Of a DNA stretch of 64,000 nt, positions 1 through 8,656 are shown piece by piece. The notes beneath the pieces were generated by a model that searched no databases, was not told the origin of the DNA, and saw only the letters and a program-made list of their open reading frames with translations. Each line of letters begins with the position of its first letter. Position 1 is the stretch's first letter. The DNA is from Variovorax boronicumulans (lineage in GTDB: Bacteria > Pseudomonadota > Gammaproteobacteria > Burkholderiales > Burkholderiaceae_C). Position numbers and translations under genes: made by a program. The stretch spans positions 186,001 through 250,000 of the forward strand of contig NZ_JAUSSG010000008.1 of the NCBI RefSeq assembly GCF_030812215.1, given 5' to 3'.

Positions 1-1
1 G

Positions 2-25
2 AAGACCGGCTACATGCTGGCCTGA
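2..25 (+). CDS. 3' end of an unidentified upstream gene (partial)
   Basis: Only the last seven codons and a TGA stop at 23-25 are inside the window. The reading frame gives KTGYMLA followed by stop. The fragment is too short to name. The gene lies 63 bases upstream of ytfQ on the same strand and may belong to the same sugar operon. The frame is chosen only because it ends in a stop shortly before the next ribosome binding site. Confidence 0.3.
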   Translation, partial: KTGYMLA

Positions 26-88
26 CGGACGGGGTTTCATCGAGTACGCCATCACACGAACCACAGACTCATCAAGAAGGAGACAGCC

Positions 89-1054
89 ATGACCATGAAT
101 CGCCGCACCCTCAACACCGCGCTCGCCGCCGCCGCTCTCGGCGGCATGCTGCCGGCCTCCGTCCTCGCGCAGAAGAAGCTCGTGCTCGGCTTCGCGCAGG
201 TGGGCGCCGAGAGCGAATGGCGCACCGCCAACACCGAGTCGATCAAGTCCTCGGCCAAGGAGGCGGGCATCGAGCTCAAGTTCTCCGACGCGCAGCAAAA
301 GCAGGAGAACCAGATCAAGGCGATCCGCTCGTACATCGCGCAGAAGGTCGACGTGATCGCGTTCTCGCCGGTGGTCGAATCGGGTTGGGAAACCGTGCTG
401 CGCGAAGCCAAGGCCGCCAAGATCCCGGTGGTGCTGACCGACCGCTCGGTGAACACCAAGGACGACACGCTCTACGTGACCTTCATGGGCTCCGACTTCG
501 TCGAGGAAGGCCGCAAGGCCGGCCGCTGGCTCGTCGAGAAGATGAAGGACCAGAAGGGCGAGGTGAACATCGTCGAGCTGCAGGGCACCGTGGGCTCCGC
601 GCCGGCCATCGACCGCAAGAAGGGCTTCGAGGAAATCATCAAGGCCGACCCGAAGTTCAAGATCATCCGCTCGCAGACCGGCGACTTCACCCGCGCCAAG
701 GGCAAGGAAGTGATGGAAGCCTTCCTCAAGGCCGACGGCAAGAAGATCAACGTGCTCTTCGCGCACAACGACGACATGGCGATCGGCGCGATCCAGGCCA
801 TCGAGGAAGCCGGCATGAAGCCTGCGAAGGACATCACCATCATCTCCATCGACGGGGTGAAGGGCGCGTTCGAAGCCATGATCGCCGGCAAGCTCAATGT
901 GTCGGTGGAATGCAGCCCGCTGCTCGGGCCGCAGCTCATGCAGGCCGTGAAGGACATCAAGGCCGGCAAGCCGCTGCCCAAGCGCATCGTGACCGAAGAG
1001 GGCATCTTCCCGATGGAAGTGGCCGCAAAAGAATTCCCGAACCGCAAATATTGA
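89..1054 (+). CDS. ytfQ: Sugar ABC transporter periplasmic binding protein, YtfQ family
   Basis: This is the periplasmic receptor of a pentose/furanose-type sugar importer (Peripla_BP_4 fold, 321 residues). A signal peptide covers about residues 1-27 with cleavage at SVLA/Q. Residues 43-51 read EWRTANTES, a stretch typical of YtfQ, the galactofuranose receptor of E. coli. The ATG at 89 is preceded by AAGGAG at a good distance; a second ATG at 95 is possible. Its cognate ATPase and permeases (ytfR, ytfT, yjfF) lie 4 kb downstream, separated from it by a second complete importer. The dehydratases at the operon end suggest arabinose or galactose rather than galactofuranose as substrate; that is inference. 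Confidence 0.9.
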   Translation: MTMNRRTLNTALAAAALGGMLPASVLAQKKLVLGFAQVGAESEWRTANTESIKSSAKEAGIELKFSDAQQKQENQIKAIRSYIAQKVDVIAFSPVVESGWETVLREAKAAKIPVVLTDRSVNTKDDTLYVTFMGSDFVEEGRKAGRWLVEKMKDQKGEVNIVELQGTVGSAPAIDRKKGFEEIIKADPKFKIIRSQTGDFTRAKGKEVMEAFLKADGKKINVLFAHNDDMAIGAIQAIEEAGMKPAKDITIISIDGVKGAFEAMIAGKLNVSVECSPLLGPQLMQAVKDIKAGKPLPKRIVTEEGIFPMEVAAKEFPNRKY

Positions 1055-1057
1055 GTA

Positions 1058-1150
1058 CTCCCCCAGGCTACGCGCACTTCGTGTCGCTTCGCCAACCCCC
1101 TCGCCGGGGGCAACACCAGCGGCCCGGCAAAGCCGGTTCCGCGGTGTTCC
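1058..1150 (+). repeat. Dispersed GC-rich repeat with two hairpins, copy 1
   Basis: This element starts three bases after the ytfQ stop codon and fills most of the ytfQ-chvE gap. It begins CTCCCCCAGGCTACGCGCAC and carries two inverted repeats: CCCCCTCGCCGGGGG at 1096-1110 and a CCGGC/GCCGG-type hairpin around 1122-1137. A second copy in the same orientation relative to its upstream gene lies at 47755-47845. Both therefore follow a stop codon directly. It resembles REP-like elements that terminate or stabilise the upstream mRNA, but no function is shown. Confidence 0.8.
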
Positions 1151-1196
1151 TTGAAAAAGACAACGCCCATCAAAGAAAGACGGAGTTCATCGCACC

Positions 1197-2267
1197 ATGA
1201 AACGCAACTTCCTCAAGGCCTCGCTCGCGGGCCTGGCCTTCGCCATCGTCGGCTTCACGCCCCTTGCCAATGCGCAGGACAAGGGCCTGATCGCCATCTC
1301 GATGCCTACCAAGTCGTCGGCCCGCTGGATCGCCGACGGCGCGAACATGGTCAAGTACTTCAAGGACAAGGGCTACAAGACCGACCTGCAGTACGCGGAC
1401 GACGACATCCCGAACCAGCTCGCGCAGATCGAGAACATGGTGACCAAGGGCTCCAAGGTGCTGGTGATCGCGGCCATCGACGGCACCACGCTCTCCGACG
1501 TGCTGCAGAAGGCGGCCGACAAGGGCGTGAAGGTCATCGCGTACGACCGGCTCATCAAGGGCTCCAAGAACGTCGACTACTACGCCACCTTCGACAACTT
1601 CCAGGTCGGCGTGCTGCAGGCGCAGTCCATCGAGGCGGCGCTGGGGTTGAAGAGCGGCAAGGGCCCGTTCAACATCGAGCTGTTCGGCGGCTCGCCGGAC
1701 GACAACAACGCCTTCTTCTTCTACAACGGCGCGATGTCGGTGCTGGAGCCCTACATCAAGAGCGGCAAGCTCGTGGTGCGCAGCAAGCAGATGGGCATGG
1801 ACAAGGTCGGCACGCTGCGCTGGGACGGCGCCGTGGCGCAGGCGCGCATGGACAACCTGCTGTCGGCCTACTACACCAAGGACCGCGTGGATGCGGTGCT
1901 GTCGCCGTACGACGGCCTGTCCATCGGCATCCTGTCGTCGCTCAAGGGCGTGGGCTACGGCTCGGGTTCGCAGCCGATGCCCGTCGTCTCGGGCCAGGAC
2001 GCCGAGGTGCCTTCGGTCAAGTCGATCCTGCGCAAGGAACAGACCTCCACCGTGTTCAAGGACACGCGCGAGCTGGCCAAGGTGACGGTCGCGATGGTCG
2101 ACGCCATGCTCTCGGGCAAGACGCCCGAAGTGAACGACACCAAGACCTACAACAACGGCATCAAGGTCGTGCCCTCGTACCTGCTCAAGCCGGTGAGCGT
2201 GGACGCCTCGAACTGGAAGCAGGTGCTGGTGGACAGCGGCTACTACAAGGAAAGCCAGGTCAAGTGA
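1197..2267 (+). CDS. chvE: ChvE-type multiple-sugar-binding periplasmic protein
   Basis: This is a periplasmic sugar receptor of the ChvE/XylF group (356 residues). ChvE of Agrobacterium and SbpA of Azospirillum bind arabinose, galactose, glucose and other sugars for uptake by GguA-GguB and, in Agrobacterium, for signalling. A signal peptide covers residues 1-26 with cleavage at ANA/QD. The mature protein starts with the conserved LIAISMPTK and RWIADG stretches. The stop overlaps the GTG start of gguA by four bases, so translation is probably coupled. The order chvE-gguA-gguB matches the known operon. A sensory role cannot be judged because no VirA-like partner is in the window. Confidence 0.92.
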   Translation: MKRNFLKASLAGLAFAIVGFTPLANAQDKGLIAISMPTKSSARWIADGANMVKYFKDKGYKTDLQYADDDIPNQLAQIENMVTKGSKVLVIAAIDGTTLSDVLQKAADKGVKVIAYDRLIKGSKNVDYYATFDNFQVGVLQAQSIEAALGLKSGKGPFNIELFGGSPDDNNAFFFYNGAMSVLEPYIKSGKLVVRSKQMGMDKVGTLRWDGAVAQARMDNLLSAYYTKDRVDAVLSPYDGLSIGILSSLKGVGYGSGSQPMPVVSGQDAEVPSVKSILRKEQTSTVFKDTRELAKVTVAMVDAMLSGKTPEVNDTKTYNNGIKVVPSYLLKPVSVDASNWKQVLVDSGYYKESQVK

Positions 2268-3829
2268 GCACGGTGAGCGGAGACGGAGGCACGATCCTCG
2301 AGATGCGCGGGATCACCAAGACGTTCCCGGGCGTGAAGGCGCTCAGCAACGTCAACCTCGCGGTGCGCGCGGGGGAAATCCACGCGGTGGTCGGCGAGAA
2401 CGGCGCGGGCAAGTCGACGCTCATGAAGGTTTTGAGCGGCGTCTACCCGTGCGACTCGTACACCGGCGAGATCCATTTCGAGGGCGAGCTTCGCCGCTTC
2501 AAGACGATTGCCGACAGCGAGAAGCTGGGCATCATCATCATCCACCAGGAGCTCGCGCTGGTGCCGCTGCTCTCGATTGCCGAGAACCTGTTTCTGGGCA
2601 ACGAGATCGCGAGCGGCGGCGTGATCGACTGGTTCGCCGCCTATGCGAAGACGCGCGAGCTGCTCGCCAAGGTGGGCCTGAAAGAGCTGCCCACCACGCT
2701 GGTGACCGACCTGGGCGTCGGCAAGCAGCAGCTGGTGGAAATTGCGAAGGCGCTGGCCAAGGAGGTGAAGCTCCTGATCCTCGACGAGCCCACCGCCAGC
2801 CTCAACGAGAACGACAGCGATGCGCTGCTGACCCTGTTGCTCGAACTCAAGCGCCAGGGCATCGCATCGATCCTCATCTCGCACAAGCTCAACGAGATCG
2901 CCAAGGTGGCCGATTCGATCACCGTGCTGCGCGACGGCGCCACGGTCGAGACGATGGACTGCCGCGGTGCGCCGATCAGCGAAGACCGCATCATCCGCGG
3001 CATGGTCGGGCGCGACATGGAGCACCGCTACCCGCAGCGCTCGCCGAAGATCGGCGAGACGGTGTTCGAGGTGCGCGACTGGCGCGTGCACCACGCGCTG
3101 CACGCCGACCGCGAGCAGATCAAGGGCGTGAACCTGCATGTGTGCCAGGGCGAGATCGTCGGCATCGCGGGCCTCATGGGCGCGGGGCGCACCGAGCTCG
3201 CGATGAGCGTGTTCGGCAAGTCGTACGGGCAGCGCATCAGCGGCTCGGTGCTCATGCACGGCAAGCCGGTGGACGTGAGCACCGTGCGCCGTGCCATCGA
3301 CCACGGCATCGCCTACGTCACCGAGGACCGCAAGGGCCTGGGGCTGGTGCTGGAGGAAGGCATCCGCAAGAACATCAGCCTCGCGAACCTCGATGCGATT
3401 TCCGAACGCTCGGTGATCGACGACGGCCGCGAATTCAAGGTCGCCAACGACTACAGGAAGGCGCTGAACATCCGCTGCTCGGGCGTCGAGCAGCTGGTGG
3501 TCAACCTGTCGGGCGGCAACCAGCAGAAGGTGGTGCTGAGCAAGTGGCTCTTCACCAAGCCGGAACTGCTGATATTGGACGAACCCACGCGCGGCATCGA
3601 CGTGGGCGCCAAGTACGAGATCTACACCATCATCGACCAGCTCGCGAACGAGGGCAAAGGCATTCTCATGATTTCTTCCGAACTGCCCGAGCTCTTGGGC
3701 ATGTGCGACCGCATCTACGTGATGAACGAGGGGCGCTTCGTGGCCGAGTTCACCGCGGCCGAGGCGTCGCAGGAGCGCATCATGCATGCGATCGTGAGCG
3801 CAGGGAGCACCGTCCATGTCGCAGCCTGA
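2264..3829 (+). CDS. gguA: Sugar ABC transporter ATP-binding protein GguA
   Basis: This is a tandem-domain sugar importer ATPase of 521 residues. The first domain has Walker A GENGAGKST at 44-52 and Walker B LLILDE at 170-175. Its signature is degenerate (LGVGKQQ near 150). The second has the usual degenerate P-loop GLMGAGRTE near 303 and a canonical LSGGNQQK near 415. The GTG at 2264 is chosen because it overlaps the chvE stop as GTGA and has AAGGA 12 bases upstream. An open frame extends further upstream without a start signal, and an internal ATG at 2303 would cut the first strand. The 3' end overlaps gguB by 14 bases. Confidence 0.92.
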   Translation: MSTVSGDGGTILEMRGITKTFPGVKALSNVNLAVRAGEIHAVVGENGAGKSTLMKVLSGVYPCDSYTGEIHFEGELRRFKTIADSEKLGIIIIHQELALVPLLSIAENLFLGNEIASGGVIDWFAAYAKTRELLAKVGLKELPTTLVTDLGVGKQQLVEIAKALAKEVKLLILDEPTASLNENDSDALLTLLLELKRQGIASILISHKLNEIAKVADSITVLRDGATVETMDCRGAPISEDRIIRGMVGRDMEHRYPQRSPKIGETVFEVRDWRVHHALHADREQIKGVNLHVCQGEIVGIAGLMGAGRTELAMSVFGKSYGQRISGSVLMHGKPVDVSTVRRAIDHGIAYVTEDRKGLGLVLEEGIRKNISLANLDAISERSVIDDGREFKVANDYRKALNIRCSGVEQLVVNLSGGNQQKVVLSKWLFTKPELLILDEPTRGIDVGAKYEIYTIIDQLANEGKGILMISSELPELLGMCDRIYVMNEGRFVAEFTAAEASQERIMHAIVSAGSTVHVAA

Positions 3830-5030
3830 AGCCAACGCGGTGCAGGGCGCCGCACCCACGACGCCGGTCACTGCGAAGCTCCACGTGGGCTTTTTGAAGA
3901 ACAACTTGCGCGAATACGGCATGCTGATCTCGCTGGTCGCGATCATGGTGCTGTTCCAGGTGCTGACCGACGGCACGCTGCTGCGCCCGCTGAACCTCAC
4001 CAACCTGCTGCTGCAGAACAGCTACGTGGTCATCATGGCGCTGGGCATGCTGCTGGTGATCGTGGCGGGGCACATCGACCTGTCGGTGGGCTCGGTGTGC
4101 GGTTTCATCGGCGCGCTCGCGGCGGTGCTGATGGTGGAGTACGAATGGCACTTCATCCCGACCGCGATCATCAGCATCGTGGCCGGCGCCGTCATCGGTG
4201 CCGCGCAGGGCTGGTTCGTCGCGTTCCGCAAGATCCCCTCGTTCATCGTCACGCTCGCGGGCATGCTGGTGTTCAAGGGGCTCACGCTGGCATTGCTGGC
4301 GGGGCAGTCGGTGGGGCCGTTTCCGGTGGAGTTCCAGCGCCTGAGCTCGGGCTTCATTCCCGATCCGCTCGGCGGCGACACCTTGCGCACCACCTCGCTG
4401 GTGGTCGGCGCGCTGGCCGCGGCGGCGCTGGTGTTCTTCAAGCTGCGCGGGCGCGCCAAGCTCAAGGCGCACGGCATGGAACAGGAACCCTATGCCTTCT
4501 TCCTCGTGAAGAACCTGTTCTTCGCGGCGATCATCCTTTTCTTCAGCTACCTGCTCTCCACCTACAAGGGCCTGCCCAACGTGCTGGTGGTGATGGCGGT
4601 CTTGATCGTGGTGTACGACTTCGTCACCAACCGCACGACCATCGGCCGGCGCATCTATGCGCTGGGCGGCAACGAGAAGGCGGCGCGGCTGTCGGGCGTG
4701 AAGACGCAGCGGCTCGCCTTCCTCACCTTCGTGAACATGGGCGCGCTCGCCGCGTTGGCCGGCCTCGTGTTCGCGGCGCGCCTGAACACGGCCACGCCCA
4801 AGGCGGGCCTGGGCTTCGAGCTCGACGTGATCGCGGCCTGCTTCATCGGCGGTGCCTCGGCCTCGGGCGGCGTGGGCCGGGTGATGGGCGCGGTGATCGG
4901 CGCCTTCATCATGGGCGTGATGAACAACGGCATGTCGATCCTGGGCATCGGCATCGACTACCAGCAGGTCATCAAGGGGCTGGTGCTGCTGGCGGCGGTG
5001 TTCATCGACGTCTACAACAAGAACAAGTAG
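3816..5030 (+). CDS. gguB: Sugar ABC transporter permease GguB
   Basis: This is a membrane permease of the BPD_transp_2 (RbsC/XylH) family with 404 residues. That is longer than RbsC because of an extra hydrophilic loop around residues 190-230, as in GguB and XylH. Many hydrophobic segments and the family stretch GHIDLSVGS (about residues 88-96) are visible, together with the late GGASASGGVG motif. It begins inside gguA, so the two are translationally linked. It should form the channel for sugars delivered by ChvE and powered by GguA. Confidence 0.92.
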   Translation: MSQPEANAVQGAAPTTPVTAKLHVGFLKNNLREYGMLISLVAIMVLFQVLTDGTLLRPLNLTNLLLQNSYVVIMALGMLLVIVAGHIDLSVGSVCGFIGALAAVLMVEYEWHFIPTAIISIVAGAVIGAAQGWFVAFRKIPSFIVTLAGMLVFKGLTLALLAGQSVGPFPVEFQRLSSGFIPDPLGGDTLRTTSLVVGALAAAALVFFKLRGRAKLKAHGMEQEPYAFFLVKNLFFAAIILFFSYLLSTYKGLPNVLVVMAVLIVVYDFVTNRTTIGRRIYALGGNEKAARLSGVKTQRLAFLTFVNMGALAALAGLVFAARLNTATPKAGLGFELDVIAACFIGGASASGGVGRVMGAVIGAFIMGVMNNGMSILGIGIDYQQVIKGLVLLAAVFIDVYNKNK

Positions 5031-5034
5031 CCGC

Positions 5035-6558
5035 ATGACCGAGCGCACGACCACAGCCCCCGTGCTCGAGCTGCGGGGCATCCGCAAGCAGTTCGGCGGC
5101 ATCCCGGTGTTGAACGATGTCCAGCTGCGGTTGTACCCGGGCGAGGTCCATGCGCTGATGGGGCAGAACGGCGCGGGCAAGTCGACGCTCATCAAGGTGC
5201 TCACCGGCGTGCTGCCGTCCAGCGGCGGCGAGATGTTCTTCGACGGCCAGGCGATCCGGCCCGGCTCGCCGCTGGAGGCGCAGAAGCTGGGCATCAGCAC
5301 GGTCTACCAGGAGGTGAACCTGTGCCCGAACCTCTCGGTGGCGGAGAACGTGTTCGCGGGGCGCTATCCGCGCTGCGGCGCGATGCAGGGTTTTCGCATC
5401 GACTGGGCGGCGGTGAACCGCCGCGCGGCCGAATTGCTGGCGCGCATCGGGCTCGATATCGACGTGACGCGCCTGCTGTCCAGCTATTCGGTCGCGGTGC
5501 AGCAGCTGGTGGCGATCGCGCGCGCGCTCGGCGTGTCGTCGAAGGTGCTGATCCTCGACGAGCCGACATCGAGCCTTGACGACGACGAGGTCGAGAAGCT
5601 GTTCGAGGTGCTGCGTCGGCTGCGCGGCGAGGGCCTTGCCATCGTCTTCGTCACGCACTTCCTGAACCAGATGTATGCCGTGTCGGACCGCATCACGGTG
5701 CTGCGCAACGGCAACTGGGTGGGCGAATGGAAAGCGGCGGACCTCGGCCCGCAGGCGCTGATCGCGGCGATGCTCGGGCGCGAGCTGGCCGCGCAATCGG
5801 CACGGCCCGCCGCGCTGCCCGCGTTCGACGAGGCTGCGTCGGCGTTGCTGCAGACCGAAGGATTGGGGCAGGCGGGGCAGTTGCAGGCGACTGACCTGCG
5901 CGTGCGTGCCGGCGAGGTCGTCGGCATCGCCGGCCTGCTCGGCGCGGGCCGCACCGAGCTTGCGCGCCTGCTGTTCGGCCTGGAGTCGCCCGACCGTGGC
6001 GTGCTGAAGATCGACGGCCGCTCCGTCAGCTTCTCGAATCCGGCCGATGCGATCCGCGAAGGCCTCGCGCTGTGTCCCGAAGAGCGCAAGACCGATGGCA
6101 TCGTGGCCGAGCTGTCGGTGCGAGAGAACATCGCACTGGCCTTGCAGGCCCGGCTCGGCACGCGGAAATTTCTCTCGCATGCCGAGCAGACCGCGATGGC
6201 CGAACGATTCGTCGCCTCGCTGGGCATCAAGACGGCGAGCATCGAAACCCCCATCGGCCTGCTCTCGGGCGGCAACCAGCAGAAGGCCATGATCGCGCGC
6301 TGGCTCGCCACCGAGCCGCGCCTCCTGATCCTCGACGAACCCACGCGCGGCATCGACGTGGCCGCCAAGCAGGAAATCATGGAAGAGATCCTGCGCCTCG
6401 CGCGTGCGGGCATGGCGGTGATCTTCATCTCGTCGGAGATGAGCGAAGTGGTGCGCGTGGCGCATCGCATCGTGGTTCTGCGCGACCGGCAGAAGGTGGG
6501 CGAGCTGCCAGGCGGCTCCACGGAGGACGAGGTCTACGAAATGATTGCCGCCGCATGA
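5035..6558 (+). CDS. ytfR: Sugar ABC transporter ATP-binding protein, YtfR family
   Basis: This is a second tandem-domain sugar ATPase with 507 residues. Walker A GQNGAGKST lies at 43-51, the first Walker B reads LILDEPTSSLD, and the second domain carries LSGGNQQKAM and LLILDEPTRGID. It starts four bases after gguB ends and overlaps the ytfT start as ATGA. By family and by the ytfT-yjfF genes that follow, it should energise the YtfQ importer rather than the ChvE one. Cross-use of the two ATPases cannot be excluded from sequence. Confidence 0.88.
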   Translation: MTERTTTAPVLELRGIRKQFGGIPVLNDVQLRLYPGEVHALMGQNGAGKSTLIKVLTGVLPSSGGEMFFDGQAIRPGSPLEAQKLGISTVYQEVNLCPNLSVAENVFAGRYPRCGAMQGFRIDWAAVNRRAAELLARIGLDIDVTRLLSSYSVAVQQLVAIARALGVSSKVLILDEPTSSLDDDEVEKLFEVLRRLRGEGLAIVFVTHFLNQMYAVSDRITVLRNGNWVGEWKAADLGPQALIAAMLGRELAAQSARPAALPAFDEAASALLQTEGLGQAGQLQATDLRVRAGEVVGIAGLLGAGRTELARLLFGLESPDRGVLKIDGRSVSFSNPADAIREGLALCPEERKTDGIVAELSVRENIALALQARLGTRKFLSHAEQTAMAERFVASLGIKTASIETPIGLLSGGNQQKAMIARWLATEPRLLILDEPTRGIDVAAKQEIMEEILRLARAGMAVIFISSEMSEVVRVAHRIVVLRDRQKVGELPGGSTEDEVYEMIAAA

Positions 6559-7589
6559 ACCGCTTCTCGTCCCTCATGAGCCACCGGCTCGCCTGGCCCG
6601 TTGTCACGTTGCTGCTGCTGCTCGCGATCAACACCGCGTTCAACGCCAGCTTCCTGCACCTCGAATGGCGCGACGGCCATCTCTACGGCAGCCTGATCGA
6701 CATCGTGAACCGAGCGGCGCCGCTGGTGCTGGTCTCGCTCGGCATGACGCTGGTGATCGCCACGCGCGGCATCGACATTTCGGTCGGCGCAGTGGTGGCC
6801 ATTGCGGCGGCGGTCGCGGCCTGGATGATCGGCGGCTCCGTCTCCAGCGACGTGAGCCGCTTCCCGATGCCGCTTGCGATCCTCGCGGCGCTCGGCGTCG
6901 CGCTGCTGTGCGGCCTGTGGAACGGTTTGCTGGTCGCCAAGGTCGGCATGCAGCCGATCATCGCGACGCTGATCCTCATGGTCGCGGGCCGCGGCATCGC
7001 GCAGCTCGTCGCGGACGGGCAGATCATCACGATCTACTACAAGCCCTTCTTCTTCCTCGGCAGTGGCTACCTGCTGGGCCTGCCGTTCTCGCTGTTCATC
7101 GTGGCGGCGGTGTTCGTGCTGCTGTATCTCGCGATCACGCGCACGGCGCTCGGCCTGTTCATCCAGGCGGTGGGCATCAACCCGACCGCGGCGCGCGTGG
7201 CGGGCATCCAGTCGCGGCGGCTCGTCGTCGGTGCGTATGCGTTCTGCGGCGTCTGCGCGGGCGTGGCGGGCCTTCTGATCAGTTCGAACGTGAAGAGCGC
7301 GGACGGCAACAACGCCGGCCAGCTGCTGGAGCTCGATGCCATCCTCGCGGTCACGCTCGGCGGAACGGCGCTCACGGGCGGTCGCTTCAGCCTCGTGGGC
7401 AGCGTGATCGGCGCACTCATCATCCAGACGCTCACCTATGCGATCTATTCGCTCGGTGTGCCGCCCGAAATCAACCTCGTGGTGAAGGCGGTGGTGGTGT
7501 TCGTGGTGATGCTGTTGCAGTCGCCGGAGTTCAGGGCAGAGGTTAGGTCGCTTGTTCAGCGGCCTGCGCATGAAGGGGGACGGGCATGA
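6555..7589 (+). CDS. ytfT: Sugar ABC transporter permease, YtfT family
   Basis: This is the first of two permeases of the YtfQ importer, with 344 residues and about nine to ten hydrophobic segments. The RbsC-family stretch TRGIDISVGAV (about residues 72-82) and the late GGTALTGGRFS motif are present. The ATG at 6555 overlaps the ytfR stop by four bases. An upstream open frame in the same phase is only the antisense or out-of-frame shadow of ytfR. It probably pairs with YjfF as a heterodimeric channel, as in E. coli YtfT/YjfF. Confidence 0.9.
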   Translation: MNRFSSLMSHRLAWPVVTLLLLLAINTAFNASFLHLEWRDGHLYGSLIDIVNRAAPLVLVSLGMTLVIATRGIDISVGAVVAIAAAVAAWMIGGSVSSDVSRFPMPLAILAALGVALLCGLWNGLLVAKVGMQPIIATLILMVAGRGIAQLVADGQIITIYYKPFFFLGSGYLLGLPFSLFIVAAVFVLLYLAITRTALGLFIQAVGINPTAARVAGIQSRRLVVGAYAFCGVCAGVAGLLISSNVKSADGNNAGQLLELDAILAVTLGGTALTGGRFSLVGSVIGALIIQTLTYAIYSLGVPPEINLVVKAVVVFVVMLLQSPEFRAEVRSLVQRPAHEGGRA

Positions 7590-8620
7590 GCGCGGTCATC
7601 GAAACTGTGGCTGCGACCTCACCCCAGCCCTCTCCCGCGAGCGGGAGAGGAGGCAAGGCAGGGCTCAACCCGAAGTACCTGCCGCTCACCGCGACCATCT
7701 CGCTGTTCATGCTGATGGCGACGCTGGGCTCGGTGTTTTACGACGGCTTCTTCTCGGCACAGGTGTTCCTCAACCTGCTGATCGACAACGCGTTCCTGAT
7801 CGTCGTCGCGGTCGGCATGACCTTCGTGATCCTCTCGGGCGGCATCGACCTCTCGGTGGGCTCGGTGATCGCGCTCACGACGATGGTGTCGGCCTCGCTG
7901 GTCGAAAAGCACGGGTGGAGCCCGGCGATCGTGATCCCGCTGGTGCTGGCGATGGGCACGGCCTTCGGCGCCTTCATGGGCCTGCTCATCGAGCGCTTCC
8001 GGCTGCAGCCCTTCATCGTCACGCTCGCGGGCATGTTCCTCGCGCGCGGGCTTTGCTATCTGATCAGCATCGATTCGATCAGCATCACCAACGAGTTTTA
8101 CTCGGAGGTCTCGCAGATCCGCATTCCGGTCTGGGGCGAGGCCTCGGTCTCGATCAGCGCGGTGATCGCCATCGTGGTGCTGCTGGCCGCGGTGTTCATC
8201 GCGCACTGCACGCCGTTCGGCCGCGCCGTGTACGCCATCGGCGGCAGCGAGCATTCGGCGATGCTGATGGGCCTGCCGGTGCGCCGCACGCTCGTGGGCG
8301 TGTACACGCTCTCGGGCTTCTGCTCGGCGCTGGCCGGCGTGATCTTCACTTTCTACATGCTCTCGGGCTACGGCCTGCATGCGCTCGGGCTGGAGCTCGA
8401 CGCCATCGCGGCGGTGGTGATCGGCGGCACGCTGCTCACCGGCGGCGTGGGCTATGTGGCGGGCACGCTGTTCGGCGTGCTGATGCTCGGGATCATCCAG
8501 ACGCTGATTTCCTTCGACGGCACGCTGAGCTCGTGGTGGACGCGCATCGTGGTGGGCGCGCTGCTCTTCGTGTTCTGCCTGCTGCAACGCTTCTTCACCT
8601 CGCGCGCACCCCGGCGCTGA
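7586..8620 (+). CDS. yjfF: Sugar ABC transporter permease, YjfF family
   Basis: This is the second permease of the YtfQ importer (344 residues, BPD_transp_2 family) with the SGGIDLSVGSV stretch near residue 86 and GGTLLTGGVG late in the protein. Its ATG overlaps the ytfT stop by four bases. Residues 11-22 (ATSPQPSPASGR and neighbours) do not look like family sequence. They are the translation of a palindromic dispersed repeat that lies inside the reading frame. The frame stays open through the insert, and the first membrane segment starts after it, so the protein is probably functional with an extended cytoplasmic tail. Confidence 0.9.
   Translation: MSAVIETVAATSPQPSPASGRGGKAGLNPKYLPLTATISLFMLMATLGSVFYDGFFSAQVFLNLLIDNAFLIVVAVGMTFVILSGGIDLSVGSVIALTTMVSASLVEKHGWSPAIVIPLVLAMGTAFGAFMGLLIERFRLQPFIVTLAGMFLARGLCYLISIDSISITNEFYSEVSQIRIPVWGEASVSISAVIAIVVLLAAVFIAHCTPFGRAVYAIGGSEHSAMLMGLPVRRTLVGVYTLSGFCSALAGVIFTFYMLSGYGLHALGLELDAIAAVVIGGTLLTGGVGYVAGTLFGVLMLGIIQTLISFDGTLSSWWTRIVVGALLFVFCLLQRFFTSRAPRR
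7616..7652 (+). repeat. Palindromic dispersed repeat inside yjfF
   Basis: The core CCTCTCCCGC-GA-GCGGGAGAGG at 7629-7650 is a perfect 10-bp stem with a two-base loop, preceded by ACCTCACCCCAG. This family occurs between genes in many proteobacteria and is known for the spurious peptides LTPALSRERE and SPQPSPASGRG when translated. Here it sits in frame within codons 11-22 of a membrane transporter gene. Confidence 0.85.
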
Positions 8621-8656
8621 CCTTCTTTTCTCTCTTTTCTCTCAGGACACCTTCGC

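Noticed and set aside
1151..2263. N-terminal extension of the gguA frame through chvE
   Set aside because: The extension is an out-of-frame reading of chvE, rich in Arg and Gly; the GTG at 2264 fits the family start.
2243..4003. 586-codon open frame on the minus strand
   Set aside because: Antisense to gguA; no ribosome binding site and no recognisable domain.
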